A stretch of 64,000 nt of DNA from Campylobacter concisus (GTDB lineage: Bacteria; Campylobacterota; Campylobacteria; Campylobacterales; Campylobacteraceae), in assembly GCF_002913745.1 (NCBI RefSeq), contig NZ_PPCG01000030.1, forward strand, positions 1 through 64,000. The letters run 5' to 3'. Positions 1 to 9,311 of the stretch are shown piece by piece (the stretch's first letter is position 1; each line of letters begins with the position of its first letter). A program made the translations under genes and the position numbers. The notes beneath the pieces were generated by a model. That model was not told where the DNA came from and searched no databases. It was given only the letters and a program-made list of their open reading frames with translations.

Positions 1-75
1 AGGACTTGATTTACGCTCTGCTTACAGTTGTGAGACGAAGCTAGAGTAAAGTCATCCCCTTATCCCCATTTATAT

Positions 76-103
76 CCCTCAAGTTTATGCTTGAGGGGGG
101 GGG
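76..103. repeat. Hairpin fused to a G9 homopolymer
   Basis: An 8-bp perfect stem (76-83 with 90-97, loop TTTATG) runs into nine consecutive G at 95-103. The hairpin may terminate whatever lies to the left. G tracts of this length are the usual phase-variable sequence in Campylobacter, but this one is intergenic, about 350 bases from napA. Confidence 0.55.
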
Positions 104-415
104 TTAAATTTAATTTGTAAAAATAATTAAGATATTTAATAAAATTTACACTATTTACCAAATAAAACATAATTTTTATCCTATTATATGTGTTACTTTT
201 CTACTCAACTATTTAAATAAATTTATAATTTATTTTTTTAAGATTTACTTGTAAAATACCTATAGTTATGTAAAAAAATTGCTTTAAGTTATCATCTTAC
301 TTCTTTTATAATGGGCTATTTTTATAAATTTTCTTAAACTAATATGTAATTATATATCTTAAGTTTATTAAAATTTTTATCTATGTAAATCAGTGGTAAA
401 TAAGTTTAATGAGGG

Positions 416-451
416 TAATATCTCTTAAATCTGTTTAAATCTTTTAAGGAG
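416..451 (+). promoter_or_regulatory. Putative nap promoter -10 and RBS
   Basis: TAATAT at 416-421 resembles an epsilonproteobacterial sigma-70 -10 box, in an AT-rich context with no clear -35. AAGGAG at 446-451 is a strong ribosome binding site 5 bases before the napA ATG at 457. The -10 is a guess; the RBS is clear. Confidence 0.35.
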
Positions 452-456
452 AAAAA

Positions 457-3237
457 ATGAATCGACGAGAATTCATAAAAAGTGCTGCAGCTAGTGCTGC
501 TTGTGCTAGTGCCGGTATCGCTGTGCCAAGCTCGCTAAGTGCGGCAAACGAAGCTGAAAAAGGCTGGCGTTGGGATAAGGCTGCCTGTAGATTTTGTGGA
601 ACTGGATGTGGCATCATGGTTGCTACAAAAGATGGCAAGATAGTAGCTGTAAAAGGCGATCCAGAAGCACCGGTAAATCGCGGTCTAAACTGTATCAAAG
701 GCTACTTTAACGCTAAGATCATGTACGGCGAAGATAGGATAACTCATCCACTTTTACGTGTAAATGAAAAGGGCGAATTTGACAAAAAAGGTAAATTTAA
801 ACAAGTAAGCTGGAAACAAGCATTTGACGTGATGGAAGCTCAGTTTAGAAAGACTTATGACGAGCTTGGACCTCACGGCGTTGGCGTGCTTGGCTCTGGT
901 CAATACACAATCCCAGAGGGCTACGCAGCAGTTAAGCTTATGAAAGGTGGCTTTAGAAGCAACAGCATCGATCCAAACGCAAGACACTGTATGGCAAGTG
1001 CGGTTCTTGGCTTTATGCAAGTTTTTGGTATCGATGAGCCATCAGGCTGCTTTGATGACATCGAGCTAACTGATACTGTCATAGCTTGGGGCGCAAATAT
1101 GGCTGAGATGCACCCGATCCTTTGGGCGCGCGTGAGCGATAGAAAGCTTAGCGATCCTGATAGAGTAAAGGTCGTAAATTTAAGCACCTACTCAACTAGA
1201 ACATCAAATTTAGCCGATATCGAGATCATTTTTGCTCCGTCATCTGACCTTGCTATCTGGAACTACATCGCTCGTGAGATAGTCTATAACCACCCTGAGA
1301 TGATAGATGAAGAATTTGTTAAAAAGCACTGCGTCTTCACAGCTGGGCCAGCTGACATTGGATATGGTCTTCGTCCAGACATCCACCACAAAAAATATGC
1401 TCCAAGCGAGCTAGACACAGCTGCGACTGAAAAATCAAAAGTGCTAAGCGAGGCTGAGGGCGTTACACTTTCTTATCTTGGCCTAAAAGCTGGCGATACG
1501 CTAGAAAACAAAAACGCTGCAAAAGCTGGCGATCACTGGCAAATAACATTTGAAGAGTTTAAAAAAGCTCTTGCGCCTTACACGCTTGACTTTACAGCTA
1601 AGGTAGCAAAAGGCGATCCAAACGAAGATATCAATGAATTTAAGAAAAAACTAAAAGCACTTGCTGATCTTTACATCGAGAAAAACCGCAAAGTTGTAAG
1701 TTTCTGGACTATGGGCTTTAACCAACACCAACGCGGCACATGGGTAAACGAGCAAGCTTATATGGTGCATTTCTTGCTTGGCAAGCAAGCACTCCCAGGT
1801 TCAGGCGCCTTTTCTCTAACTGGCCAGCCAAGTGCGTGTGGAACTGCAAGAGAGGTTGGAACATTTGTTCACCGCTTGCCAGCTGATATGGTTGTTGGCA
1901 ATCCAAAACATAGAGAGATCACTGAAAAACTTTGGAAACTACCTGCTGGCACGCTAAATGCCGTACCAGGCTCACACTATGTAAAAATGATGCGTGATCT
2001 TGAAGATGGCAAGGTTAAATTTATCTGGGTTCAAGTAAATAACCCATGGCAAAACACTGCAAACGCAAACCACTGGATCAAAGCTGCTCGCGAAATGGAC
2101 AACTTCATCGTCGTAAGCGACCCTTATCCAGGAATTTCTGCAAAAGTAGCTGACCTTATTTTACCAACTGCGATGATCTACGAAAAATGGGGCGCATACG
2201 GTAATGCTGAGAGAAGGACACAGCACTGGAGACAGCAAGTGCTCCCTGTTGGCGAAGCGATGCCTGATATCTGGCAGATGCTTGAGTTTAGTAAGCGCTT
2301 TAAGCTAAAAGATGTTTGGGGCGAGAAAAAACTAAATGACAAAGTAACACTTCCAAGCGTGCTTGAAGCTGCAAAAGCTATGGGATATAGCGAAGAAGAT
2401 ACGCTATTTGACGTGCTTTTTGCAAATGAAGATGCTAAGAAATTTAGCGCAAACGATCCGATCATGGAAAACTATGACAATACAGAAGTCTTTGGCGATA
2501 GCAGAAAGGTGATCGGCTCAGATGGTAAAGAATTTAAAGGATATGGATTTTTCATCCACAAATATCTTTGGGAAGAGTATAGAAAATTTGGCGTTGGTCA
2601 CGGTCACGACCTAGCTGACTTTGACACTTACCACAGAGTAAGAGGCTTAAGATGGCCGGTAGTTGATGGCAAAGAGACTCAGTGGAGATTTAACACTAAA
2701 TTTGACCCATACGCGAAAAAAGCTGCTCCAAATGATAAATTTGCATTCTACGGCAACAAAAACGCAGCCCTTCCAACAGGCGATCTAAAAGGCGTAAAAA
2801 ATCAAGAGAAAACTCCTCTTGCAAACAAAGCAAAAATTTTCTTCCGCCCTTACATGGATCCATGCGAGATGCCAAGCAAAGATTATCCATTCTGGCTATG
2901 TACTGGCCGTGTCCTAGAGCACTGGCATACAGGTACGATGACTATGCGTGTTCCTGAGCTTTATAGAGCCGTCCCAGAGGCACTTTGCTACATGCACGAA
3001 GATGACGCTAAAAAACTTGGCGTGCTTCAAAATGAGATCGTTTGGGTCGAGTCACGCCGTGGCAAGGTAAAAGCAAGAGTAGATCTAAAAGGTAGAAATA
3101 AGCCGCCAGTAGGTCTTGTTTATGTGCCTTTCTTTGACGAAAACGTATTTATAAATAAAGTCTGCCTTGACGCTACTTGCCCGATCTCAAAAGAGACAGA
3201 CTATAAAAAGTGCGCGGTTAAAATTTACAAGGCATAA
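457..3237 (+). CDS. napA: Periplasmic nitrate reductase catalytic subunit NapA
   Basis: Molybdopterin enzyme reducing nitrate to nitrite in the periplasm. The N-terminus has a twin-arginine signal (Arg3-Arg4) with a short Ala-rich h-region, so it should be exported folded by Tat. A [4Fe-4S] cluster is formed by Cys44, Cys47, Cys51 and Cys79; Cys178 in the motif ARHCMASAV is the expected Mo ligand. At 926 residues it matches the long epsilonproteobacterial NapA. It is the first gene of napAGHBFLD, with a strong AAGGAG RBS. The chaperone NapD ends the operon. Confidence 0.97.
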   Translation: MNRREFIKSAAASAACASAGIAVPSSLSAANEAEKGWRWDKAACRFCGTGCGIMVATKDGKIVAVKGDPEAPVNRGLNCIKGYFNAKIMYGEDRITHPLLRVNEKGEFDKKGKFKQVSWKQAFDVMEAQFRKTYDELGPHGVGVLGSGQYTIPEGYAAVKLMKGGFRSNSIDPNARHCMASAVLGFMQVFGIDEPSGCFDDIELTDTVIAWGANMAEMHPILWARVSDRKLSDPDRVKVVNLSTYSTRTSNLADIEIIFAPSSDLAIWNYIAREIVYNHPEMIDEEFVKKHCVFTAGPADIGYGLRPDIHHKKYAPSELDTAATEKSKVLSEAEGVTLSYLGLKAGDTLENKNAAKAGDHWQITFEEFKKALAPYTLDFTAKVAKGDPNEDINEFKKKLKALADLYIEKNRKVVSFWTMGFNQHQRGTWVNEQAYMVHFLLGKQALPGSGAFSLTGQPSACGTAREVGTFVHRLPADMVVGNPKHREITEKLWKLPAGTLNAVPGSHYVKMMRDLEDGKVKFIWVQVNNPWQNTANANHWIKAAREMDNFIVVSDPYPGISAKVADLILPTAMIYEKWGAYGNAERRTQHWRQQVLPVGEAMPDIWQMLEFSKRFKLKDVWGEKKLNDKVTLPSVLEAAKAMGYSEEDTLFDVLFANEDAKKFSANDPIMENYDNTEVFGDSRKVIGSDGKEFKGYGFFIHKYLWEEYRKFGVGHGHDLADFDTYHRVRGLRWPVVDGKETQWRFNTKFDPYAKKAAPNDKFAFYGNKNAALPTGDLKGVKNQEKTPLANKAKIFFRPYMDPCEMPSKDYPFWLCTGRVLEHWHTGTMTMRVPELYRAVPEALCYMHEDDAKKLGVLQNEIVWVESRRGKVKARVDLKGRNKPPVGLVYVPFFDENVFINKVCLDATCPISKETDYKKCAVKIYKA

Positions 3238-3239
3238 AA

Positions 3240-4007
3240 GTGGCTGATATGGAATTTTCAAGTAGGCGTGAAGCTTTGAAATTTGGAGCTAAGGCAGCGA
3301 TCTTAGCTCTTGGCGGAGGCTTTATATGGTCACTTAGTGCCAAAGCCTCACCGCTTGTACTTCTTAGACCGCCTGGTGCGAAAGCGGAGAAGCAGTTTTT
3401 GAAAAGCTGTATTAGGTGTGGGCTTTGTGTAGAGGCCTGTCCATTTGATACGCTAAAACTTGCTACTCTTGAAGATGGTATAAGTGTCGGTACGCCTTAT
3501 TTTGAGCCTAGAAAAATTCCTTGTCATATGTGCGAGCATATCCCTTGCGTGCCAGCCTGTCCGACTGGTGCGCTGGATGCAAATTTGGTAAGCACAGCTG
3601 GCAAACTAGACATAAATAAAGCCAAAATGGGCGTTGCAGTGGTCGATATGAAAAACTGCGTGGCATACTGGGGCATACAGTGTGATGCTTGCTACAGATC
3701 CTGTCCGCTCATAGATAAGGCCTTGTATCTTGAGTATCGCCGCAACGAAAGGACGCAAAAGCATGCGTTTTTGCTACCAGTTGTTGATAGCGATATCTGC
3801 ACAGGATGCGGCGTGTGCGAGCGAGCCTGTATCACCGAAAAAGCAGCCATTACCGTGCTAAACCGCGAAGTTGTGCTTGGCAAAGTTGGCGATAACTACG
3901 TCAAAGGCTGGGTAAAAGAAGATGAAAGGCGCGTGGATGATGCCGACAGCAAGATAAAGCTCGACATCAAAAAGGCGACTGACTATCTAAATGGTGGTGA
4001 GCTATGA
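3240..4007 (+). CDS. napG: Ferredoxin-type protein NapG
   Basis: Periplasmic iron-sulfur protein passing electrons from membrane NapH toward NapB/NapA. It has a Tat signal (SSRREALKF) and four Cys-rich [4Fe-4S] motifs: CIRCGLCVEACP, CHMCEHIPCVPACP, the CDACYRSCP group and CTGCGVCERAC. The start is GTG at 3240, 7 bases after an AAGG that overlaps the napA end; an in-frame ATG at 3249 has no RBS. It starts 2 bases after the napA stop and overlaps napH by 4. In organisms without NapC, NapGH are thought to form the quinol-oxidising route. Confidence 0.95.
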   Translation: MADMEFSSRREALKFGAKAAILALGGGFIWSLSAKASPLVLLRPPGAKAEKQFLKSCIRCGLCVEACPFDTLKLATLEDGISVGTPYFEPRKIPCHMCEHIPCVPACPTGALDANLVSTAGKLDINKAKMGVAVVDMKNCVAYWGIQCDACYRSCPLIDKALYLEYRRNERTQKHAFLLPVVDSDICTGCGVCERACITEKAAITVLNREVVLGKVGDNYVKGWVKEDERRVDDADSKIKLDIKKATDYLNGGEL

Positions 4008-4795
4008 AATTTTTAATCTTAAGACGAATAACTCAAATTTCTATCCTAGTGCTATTTATCCTAGGAAATGTTTATGGAGTTAAGATACTTAGCGGAAATT
4101 TAAGCTCATCTTTGCTTTTTGGACAAATTCCACTAAGCGATCCATTTGCGGTGCTTCAAATTTTACTAGCAGGCTTTAGCGTAGGCATAAATGCGGCAAT
4201 CGGCGCGATCATCGTCTTTGCATTTTACGCGCTCATCGCTCCAAGAGCATTTTGCTCATGGGTTTGCCCAGTAAATTTACTAACCGACATTGCTTACAAG
4301 CTAAGAGAGAAATTTGGCTTTAAGGGTGAGAAAATTTTAAACGTAAGTAAAAATTTGCGCTACTACTTGCTAGCGCTTGCTCTTATCCTAAGCCTTGCTC
4401 TGTCAGTGCCAGCTTTTGAGAGCATTAGCTTTGTTGGCATCATCCAGCGTGGCATCATCTATGGCTCAGTTAGCGCCATTGGCATCGCCCTTGGCATAGT
4501 TGCCTTTGATATGTTCGTGCTAAAGCGCGGAATTTGCTCACACGTCTGCCCGCTTGGTGCATTTTACGCGGTGATATCAAAATTTGCACTCATCAGAGTA
4601 AAACACGACGCAAATGCCTGCACAAAATGTATGAAGTGCAAGCTCGTCTGCCCAGAGGTGCAAGTGCTAGATATGATCGGCAAAGAGAGCCGCGCGGTTA
4701 GCTCAAGCGAGTGCGTAAGCTGCGGTAGATGCATCGACGTTTGCGGCGACGGGGCATTAAATTTTAGTATTAGAAATTTAAGGAGAGAAAAATGA
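4004..4795 (+). CDS. napH: Quinol dehydrogenase membrane component NapH
   Basis: Polytopic inner-membrane iron-sulfur protein, 263 residues. Several hydrophobic segments alternate with two conserved loop motifs, CSWVCPVN (about 85) and CSHVCPLG (about 180). The C-terminal part carries two ferredoxin-type [4Fe-4S] motifs, CTKCMKCKLVCP and CVSCGRCIDVC. It is expected to take electrons from menaquinol and pass them to NapG. It overlaps both napG and napB by 4 bases, so translation is likely coupled. No napC is present, in line with the epsilon-type cluster. Confidence 0.95.
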   Translation: MKFLILRRITQISILVLFILGNVYGVKILSGNLSSSLLFGQIPLSDPFAVLQILLAGFSVGINAAIGAIIVFAFYALIAPRAFCSWVCPVNLLTDIAYKLREKFGFKGEKILNVSKNLRYYLLALALILSLALSVPAFESISFVGIIQRGIIYGSVSAIGIALGIVAFDMFVLKRGICSHVCPLGAFYAVISKFALIRVKHDANACTKCMKCKLVCPEVQVLDMIGKESRAVSSSECVSCGRCIDVCGDGALNFSIRNLRREK

Positions 4796-5319
4796 AAATG
4801 AAAATAATGGCGCTTGGAGCACTATGCGCTGCCTTTTTAGCGGCATGTGCATTGAACAATACAAGCATTAGTGATTCGCAGATCGGACTTAGAAATGTCG
4901 ATTTGTTAGATGATAAAGACGTTGTTTTAAAAGACATCAACTACACAAAAGAGCCAGCAGGTATGGCAAAGAGATTTGACAGATCTTTTGAAAATGCACC
5001 TCCATTTATCCCACACGACACTGAGGGTTTGGTGCCTATCACAAAAGATTCAAATATGTGCGTAACCTGCCACATGCCTGAGTTTGCAAAAGATAGCGGA
5101 GCAACTCCTATCCCTGCTTCTCACCTTTATGACATCAGAAATAAAAAAGATCTTGCAGGCAAGCTTGATGATGAGAGATATAACTGCACAACTTGCCACG
5201 TCGAGCAACAAAATGGCGTAACCCAGCTTGTTGGCAATAAATTTAAGCCTGACTTTAGAGATAAAAACGGCTCACATAAGTCAAATTTACTAGACGTTTT
5301 AAATGACGGCGTTAAGTAA
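4792..5319 (+). CDS. napB: Nitrate reductase cytochrome c subunit NapB
   Basis: Small dihaem cytochrome c that donates electrons to NapA. Two CXXCH haem sites are visible (Cys90-His94 and Cys132-His136), separated by the HLYDIR region typical of NapB. The leader ends in LAAC (residues 16-19), which fits a lipobox, so this NapB could be lipid-anchored instead of soluble; cleavage by ordinary signal peptidase is also possible. Its end overlaps the napF start by one base. Confidence 0.94.
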   Translation: MKMKIMALGALCAAFLAACALNNTSISDSQIGLRNVDLLDDKDVVLKDINYTKEPAGMAKRFDRSFENAPPFIPHDTEGLVPITKDSNMCVTCHMPEFAKDSGATPIPASHLYDIRNKKDLAGKLDDERYNCTTCHVEQQNGVTQLVGNKFKPDFRDKNGSHKSNLLDVLNDGVK

Positions 5320-5786
5320 TGCAAAGCAGGCGAGAGCTTTTTAGCAAAATTTTGGGGGCAAAACCTGCTCCCAAATTTATAGATCCACCCTTTTTTAGCG
5401 GCGAATTTGACTGCGCTGGCTGTGAGGCTAGCTGCGTAAGTGCCTGTGAAAAAGAGCTTCTTAGCTTTGAAAATGAAAGAGTTGTTTTTAAAGTTAAAAA
5501 GCTAGGTTGCGACTTTTGTGAGGAGTGTGCGAAGGCTTGTCAAAGTAGCGCTCACGTGACACTAAGCTTAAACTCGCCAAAGAGCATAAACGCTAAAGTT
5601 AGCATCAACGTCGCTAGCTGCCTAGCGTGGAATGACACGATTTGCTACAACTGCCTTGATGCTTGTAAATTTAAAGCGGTTGAGTTTCTTGGTGTTTTTC
5701 GCCCTATAATCAATCAAAATTGCGTAAGCTGCGGCGAGTGTTTTGATGTTTGTTTTAAAAATTCGCTTGAGATGGAGGCTTTATGA
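5319..5786 (+). CDS. napF: Ferredoxin-type protein NapF
   Basis: Cytoplasmic-type iron-sulfur protein of 155 residues without an export signal. Cys-rich motifs include an unusual first group (CAGCEASCVSAC), CDFCEECAKAC, an irregular CYNCLDAC and a standard CVSCGECFDVC. NapF in other bacteria is linked to NapA maturation or electron delivery; its role here is inferred from position. It starts on the last base of the napB stop and overlaps napL by 4 bases. Confidence 0.9.
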   Translation: MQSRRELFSKILGAKPAPKFIDPPFFSGEFDCAGCEASCVSACEKELLSFENERVVFKVKKLGCDFCEECAKACQSSAHVTLSLNSPKSINAKVSINVASCLAWNDTICYNCLDACKFKAVEFLGVFRPIINQNCVSCGECFDVCFKNSLEMEAL

Positions 5787-6718
5787 GAGTTTTATTTTTT
5801 CTTTTTTGCTTGCTAAATTTTGTCCTTGCAAATGAGATCACGACGCCTATTAAAGAGATAGAAGCTAGTGCAAATGTGCTTAATACCACGCTGATAAATA
5901 GCAAACTTTTTATCGCAACTGATGGTGGCACGGTTGAAATTTACGATCCAAAAGAGTCTAAATTTGATGAGATCATCAAAATGGATGATATAAAAACCTA
6001 CGTTAGCGACCATGAAAGGCCAAAAATTTTAAATGTCGATGAACTAAATGGCAAGATGCTCATCCTAAGCGAGGGCGACTACGCTACAAAGGTGCTTTAT
6101 ATAAGAGAAAATGGGCAGATGAGAAGCATAAAAATGGCTAATCAAGCGACAAAAAAGGCGCTATTTTTAGATGATGAGCACATAGCACTTGCCTCAATCA
6201 GCAATGAAATTTACTTTTTAAATCTAAAAAGTGGCGAAATTTATGATAGTTTTAAGATATCAATCGCAATGCTCTCAGACATGGAGATAAGCGAAGATAG
6301 AGGCACTTTAGCGATCGCTTGCGAGAGTGGCAAGGTCTATTTTTACAACGTTCATACTAAAAAGATGGACAAAATTTTAGACATCCACACTGATAATATC
6401 TACGACATCGCCTATAAAAATGGTGTCTTGATCAGCGGAGGCACCGACAGGATCGCTGGCATCTTCTCAGCTGGGACGCTAAAAAAGATAAACACTGGCT
6501 TTTTGGTTTATGGTGTGGGGCTTAGTAGTGACGGCAAGATCGCAGCGTATATGAGCGATGAGATGAGTGATGTAAATTTGGTTGATAGCGTCACTTTGGA
6601 TAAGATCGCGATGCTAAAAACTGGTCAAAGCACGATAAATAGCATAGTTTTCATAAGCGACAACGAGGTCGTAACCTCTGCTTATGAGAAGAAAATTTTA
6701 TTTTGGAGAGTTAGATGA
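5783..6718 (+). CDS. napL: NapL, periplasmic beta-propeller-like nap accessory protein
   Basis: The 311-residue product has a Sec signal peptide (hydrophobic to about residue 16, then ANE). The rest consists of repeats of about 40 residues ending in patterns such as IYFLNLKSGEIY, VYFYNVHTKKMD and ILFWRVR, which look like WD40/quinoprotein-type propeller blades. NapL is known only from epsilonproteobacterial nap clusters and its biochemical function is not established. It sits between napF and napD, overlapping each by 4 bases. Confidence 0.88.
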   Translation: MRVLFFLFCLLNFVLANEITTPIKEIEASANVLNTTLINSKLFIATDGGTVEIYDPKESKFDEIIKMDDIKTYVSDHERPKILNVDELNGKMLILSEGDYATKVLYIRENGQMRSIKMANQATKKALFLDDEHIALASISNEIYFLNLKSGEIYDSFKISIAMLSDMEISEDRGTLAIACESGKVYFYNVHTKKMDKILDIHTDNIYDIAYKNGVLISGGTDRIAGIFSAGTLKKINTGFLVYGVGLSSDGKIAAYMSDEMSDVNLVDSVTLDKIAMLKTGQSTINSIVFISDNEVVTSAYEKKILFWRVR

Positions 6719-7056
6719 ATATTTCAAGCCTGATAGTCTATACGGATAATAAAAATGAGAGCGTAAAAGGCGAGATAAGCAAGCTAAAAGAGTGCGAGAT
6801 CATCACTGACGCAGAAGATAGGATCGTGGTGATCGTTAGCTCAGAGAGCATCGAAGATGAGATCAGAGTTTTTAAGATGATAGAGGACATTAGCGGCGTG
6901 GTGAGCGTTGCGATGGTTTATAGCTATCAAGAAGACGCTCAGGAGAATAGAGAGAGACTTGAAGCAAACGGCAAGATAAGCGAAATTTTGACAAGCGATG
7001 ACGTAAAAGCCGAAGATATCGCATACGGCGGTAGCGTGCATTATAAGGTGAGGTGA
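6715..7056 (+). CDS. napD: NapA-specific chaperone NapD
   Basis: Small cytoplasmic protein (113 residues) of the NapD family, which binds the NapA twin-arginine signal and holds back export until the cofactor is loaded. The N-terminal ISSLIVYTD strand and the EISKLKECEI...IVVIVSSES pattern fit the NapD ferredoxin-like fold. It is the last gene of the operon and overlaps napL by 4 bases; no clear terminator follows. Confidence 0.88.
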   Translation: MNISSLIVYTDNKNESVKGEISKLKECEIITDAEDRIVVIVSSESIEDEIRVFKMIEDISGVVSVAMVYSYQEDAQENRERLEANGKISEILTSDDVKAEDIAYGGSVHYKVR

Positions 7057-7562
7057 AATTTAACTCCCTTTTGGTTTGAAATTTAATCAATATGTTGATA
7101 GGTTTTGTAAATTTTTAAATTTTACTCGGTCGCCTTAGCAATCTACTAAAAATTATTTTAACAAAGCCTAATTATTAAATTTATAATCGCAATATTTTCT
7201 TTTATAAAAATTTAAAATGGTCTGATCAAAAATCTATAAAAGAAAGGTAAAGAGGCTCAAATTTTACTTAATAAAATCGCGATTGTAAGTAAATTTTATC
7301 AAAGTAGTTTTAAAACTTTTACTCTCTTTATTTAAAGAACAATTTTTAATATAATATTAAAACTATACAATAAAATTTAGATAAAAATCTTTTAAAGCTA
7401 ATAATAAAAATTCACTCAAGGCTTAATCGAACCGCACGAAATATACGCCATATATAAAAATAACTATTCGCTAGTAATAGAAAAACTTGACAATAATTAA
7501 ATTATTAAAGAATAAATATATTGAAAAATAAATGCTTTTTTATCAAATAAAGATCACCACTA
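7057..7562. other. 506-bp AT-rich gap between convergent nap and pdx operons
   Basis: No intact gene. At 7408-7500 a 30-codon open stretch on the + strand looks coding (entered separately). An imperfect inverted repeat of AAATTTTACTTA lies around 7257-7300. Both neighbouring operons point into this gap, so terminators are expected, but I see no classic hairpin plus T-run. Confidence 0.5.
7408..7500 (+). pseudogene. Possible 3' fragment of a lost gene
   Basis: This frame is open for 30 codons and ends at TAA 7498-7500. The translation has balanced composition, with IEPHEIYAIYKNNYSLVIEK near its end, unlike the AT-noise around it. It has no start codon and is preceded by an in-frame TAA at 7405. 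I do not recognise the family. It may be the remnant of a gene degraded downstream of nap, or chance. Confidence 0.25.
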
Positions 7563-8387
7563 TTAAATAATAATATCTTTAAGCGATTTTTCAAACTGCA
7601 CACCATACCACGTACGGTTATTATCTTGTAGCGTGATCTTGATGCTCTCAAGCACAAAATTTGCTGCCTTTTTTATAGCAGTTTCTATCGTTTCGCCATT
7701 TACTAGCGAGCCAAAAAGCACAGAGGCAAATATATCTCCTGTGCCACTTGTGTGAAATGGTAAAAATTCGTGAAAATACTCTACTTTCTCTTTTGTCTTT
7801 GCGTCGTAAGCTATGATGCCACATTCATTTTGCTTGTATCTAATGCCCTTTAACACAATCTTTCTAACTCCAAAGCTAGCTAAGCCTTCAAGCAACTCTA
7901 AAATATAATCTTGCGTATAGTCACTGCCAAAAAACGGCATCCCACACATAAAGCTTGCTTCAGTTATGTTTGGCGTGATGACGTGAGCCTTTGTGCAAAG
8001 TTCACGCATTTTCATAACAAATTTTTCATCAAATCCGTGATAGAGCTTGCCATTGTCGCCCATGCAAGGATCTACAAGTATTAGTGGAGCAGAGCCACTA
8101 AACTCATTAAAAATTTTCTCTATCAGCTCAAGCTGGCTAAAGCTGCCTAAAAATCCAGTATAAATTCCATTAAATGCGATATTTTCTTTGTGCCATACTC
8201 GTGTTATTGCGTCAAATTCATCAGTCAGATCACGAAATGTGAAATTTTTAAAGCCAGTGTGAGTCGAAAGTAGCGCAGTAGGCAATATGCACGCCTCAAT
8301 GCCTTGAGCGCTAATTATCGGAAGCGCGACAGTAAGGGAGCATTTACCAACACACGAGATATCTTGTATTGTAAGGATTCTTTTCAT
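7563..8387 (-). CDS. pdxY: Pyridoxal/pyridoxamine kinase
   Basis: PfkB-type vitamin B6 kinase that phosphorylates pyridoxal or pyridoxamine with ATP in the salvage pathway for PLP. The 274-residue protein starts with ILTIQDISCVGKCSL, the typical PdxK/PdxY N-terminus, and ends with the family signature FHTSGTGDIFASVLFGSL, whose Asp is the catalytic base. The ATG follows directly on the stop of the radical SAM gene, so the two are co-transcribed. Choosing pdxY over pdxK is not firm. Confidence 0.88.
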   Translation of the reverse strand: MKRILTIQDISCVGKCSLTVALPIISAQGIEACILPTALLSTHTGFKNFTFRDLTDEFDAITRVWHKENIAFNGIYTGFLGSFSQLELIEKIFNEFSGSAPLILVDPCMGDNGKLYHGFDEKFVMKMRELCTKAHVITPNITEASFMCGMPFFGSDYTQDYILELLEGLASFGVRKIVLKGIRYKQNECGIIAYDAKTKEKVEYFHEFLPFHTSGTGDIFASVLFGSLVNGETIETAIKKAANFVLESIKITLQDNNRTWYGVQFEKSLKDIII

Positions 8388-9311
8388 TTATGCTCTTAGT
8401 TTGTAAAATTTTACCCCAGCAACATCGGCTAGATAAACCATATCTTGTTGCAAGAGCTTGTTTAAAATTTGCTTTGAGTGCTCTGAGAAATTTTCTTCAA
8501 CATTTGCGATAGTTTGCGGACGACGCCTTAGCATTTCTAAAATTTCTTCCTCACTAAAGTTATACTTTTGCTCTATTTTGTGAGCTTTAGCTATATTAAC
8601 CGGTACGCCACTTATCTGCTTGGCTAGCTCCTCTAGTTTTTTGGCGTCTACACCCTTTACATTATAAGCTGGTGGGCGATCTATCGTGCCAATATCCACT
8701 CGGTGCGGAGCTATCTCATTTATCGCAGCATTGAGTGCTATAAATTCCTCTTCTTTGTCGTTAAATCCAGCTACAACCAAAATTTCAAGCACAAGCTCAC
8801 CAGCGAATTCCTTGCGAAATTTAGCCATTGCTTTTATAAGCTCGCCAACTTCTATACCGCTTTTGTTGCGGTCTATCTTTTTAAATGTGCTTTGCACCGC
8901 GCTATCAAGGCTAAATTTCACTATATCAAGCCCTTGCAAGGCTTCACAAATTTTTTGATCCCTCGCGCCTGAGCCATTACTCAAAATAAGTGTTTTTGCG
9001 CTACCTTTTAGCTCATTTACTTTTGCTATCAGCTCTTTTAAGTGTGGGTAAAGAGTTGGTTCGCCATTTGCTGTAAGCGTGATGACGTCGATATTTTGAT
9101 AAGCTTTTAAAGCTTCTTTTAGATCGCTTATGATCTCATCAACACTTGGCGGATTTTCTATTGTTTCAACAGTCTTTGCGCCACTTAGCTCGCAATAAAC
9201 ACAGTCAAAATTACATGATTTTTGTTTAGGGCTTAGATCTATACCAAGGCTCATGCCAAAACGGCGAGAATTTATCGGTCCAAAGACGATGCAAGGCTTG
9301 CTACCTTGCAC
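8388..9311 (-). CDS. Radical SAM protein of unknown substrate
   Basis: The motif CNFDCVYC near residue 33 is the CX3CX2C that binds the [4Fe-4S] cluster and S-adenosylmethionine. The sequence continues through a radical SAM barrel ([21 protein letters not shown]). The C-terminal 70 residues, with [15 protein letters not shown], resemble a winged-helix module. The start is GTG at 9311 with a weak RBS, and it overlaps the hemE 3' end by 11 bases. The family is widespread in epsilonproteobacteria but its reaction is not known to me; link to haem or B6 metabolism rests on position only. Confidence 0.82.
   Translation of the reverse strand: MQGSKPCIVFGPINSRRFGMSLGIDLSPKQKSCNFDCVYCELSGAKTVETIENPPSVDEIISDLKEALKAYQNIDVITLTANGEPTLYPHLKELIAKVNELKGSAKTLILSNGSGARDQKICEALQGLDIVKFSLDSAVQSTFKKIDRNKSGIEVGELIKAMAKFRKEFAGELVLEILVVAGFNDKEEEFIALNAAINEIAPHRVDIGTIDRPPAYNVKGVDAKKLEELAKQISGVPVNIAKAHKIEQKYNFSEEEILEMLRRRPQTIANVEENFSEHSKQILNKLLQQDMVYLADVAGVKFYKLRA

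Larger units (their letters stand above)
1..456. other. AT-rich gap upstream of napA
   Basis: No gene can be assigned here. The first 50 bases have two short open tails reaching the window edge on the + strand (stops near 44 and 49), so the end of an upstream gene is possible but cannot be identified. A hairpin with a G9 tract follows at 76-103. The remaining 350 bases are very AT-rich and hold the presumed nap promoter and a good ribosome binding site. Confidence 0.6.

Noticed and set aside
1-49. Possible tRNA or rRNA 3' end at the left edge
   Set aside because: No cloverleaf, CCA end or recognisable rRNA sequence could be found in the 50 bases available.
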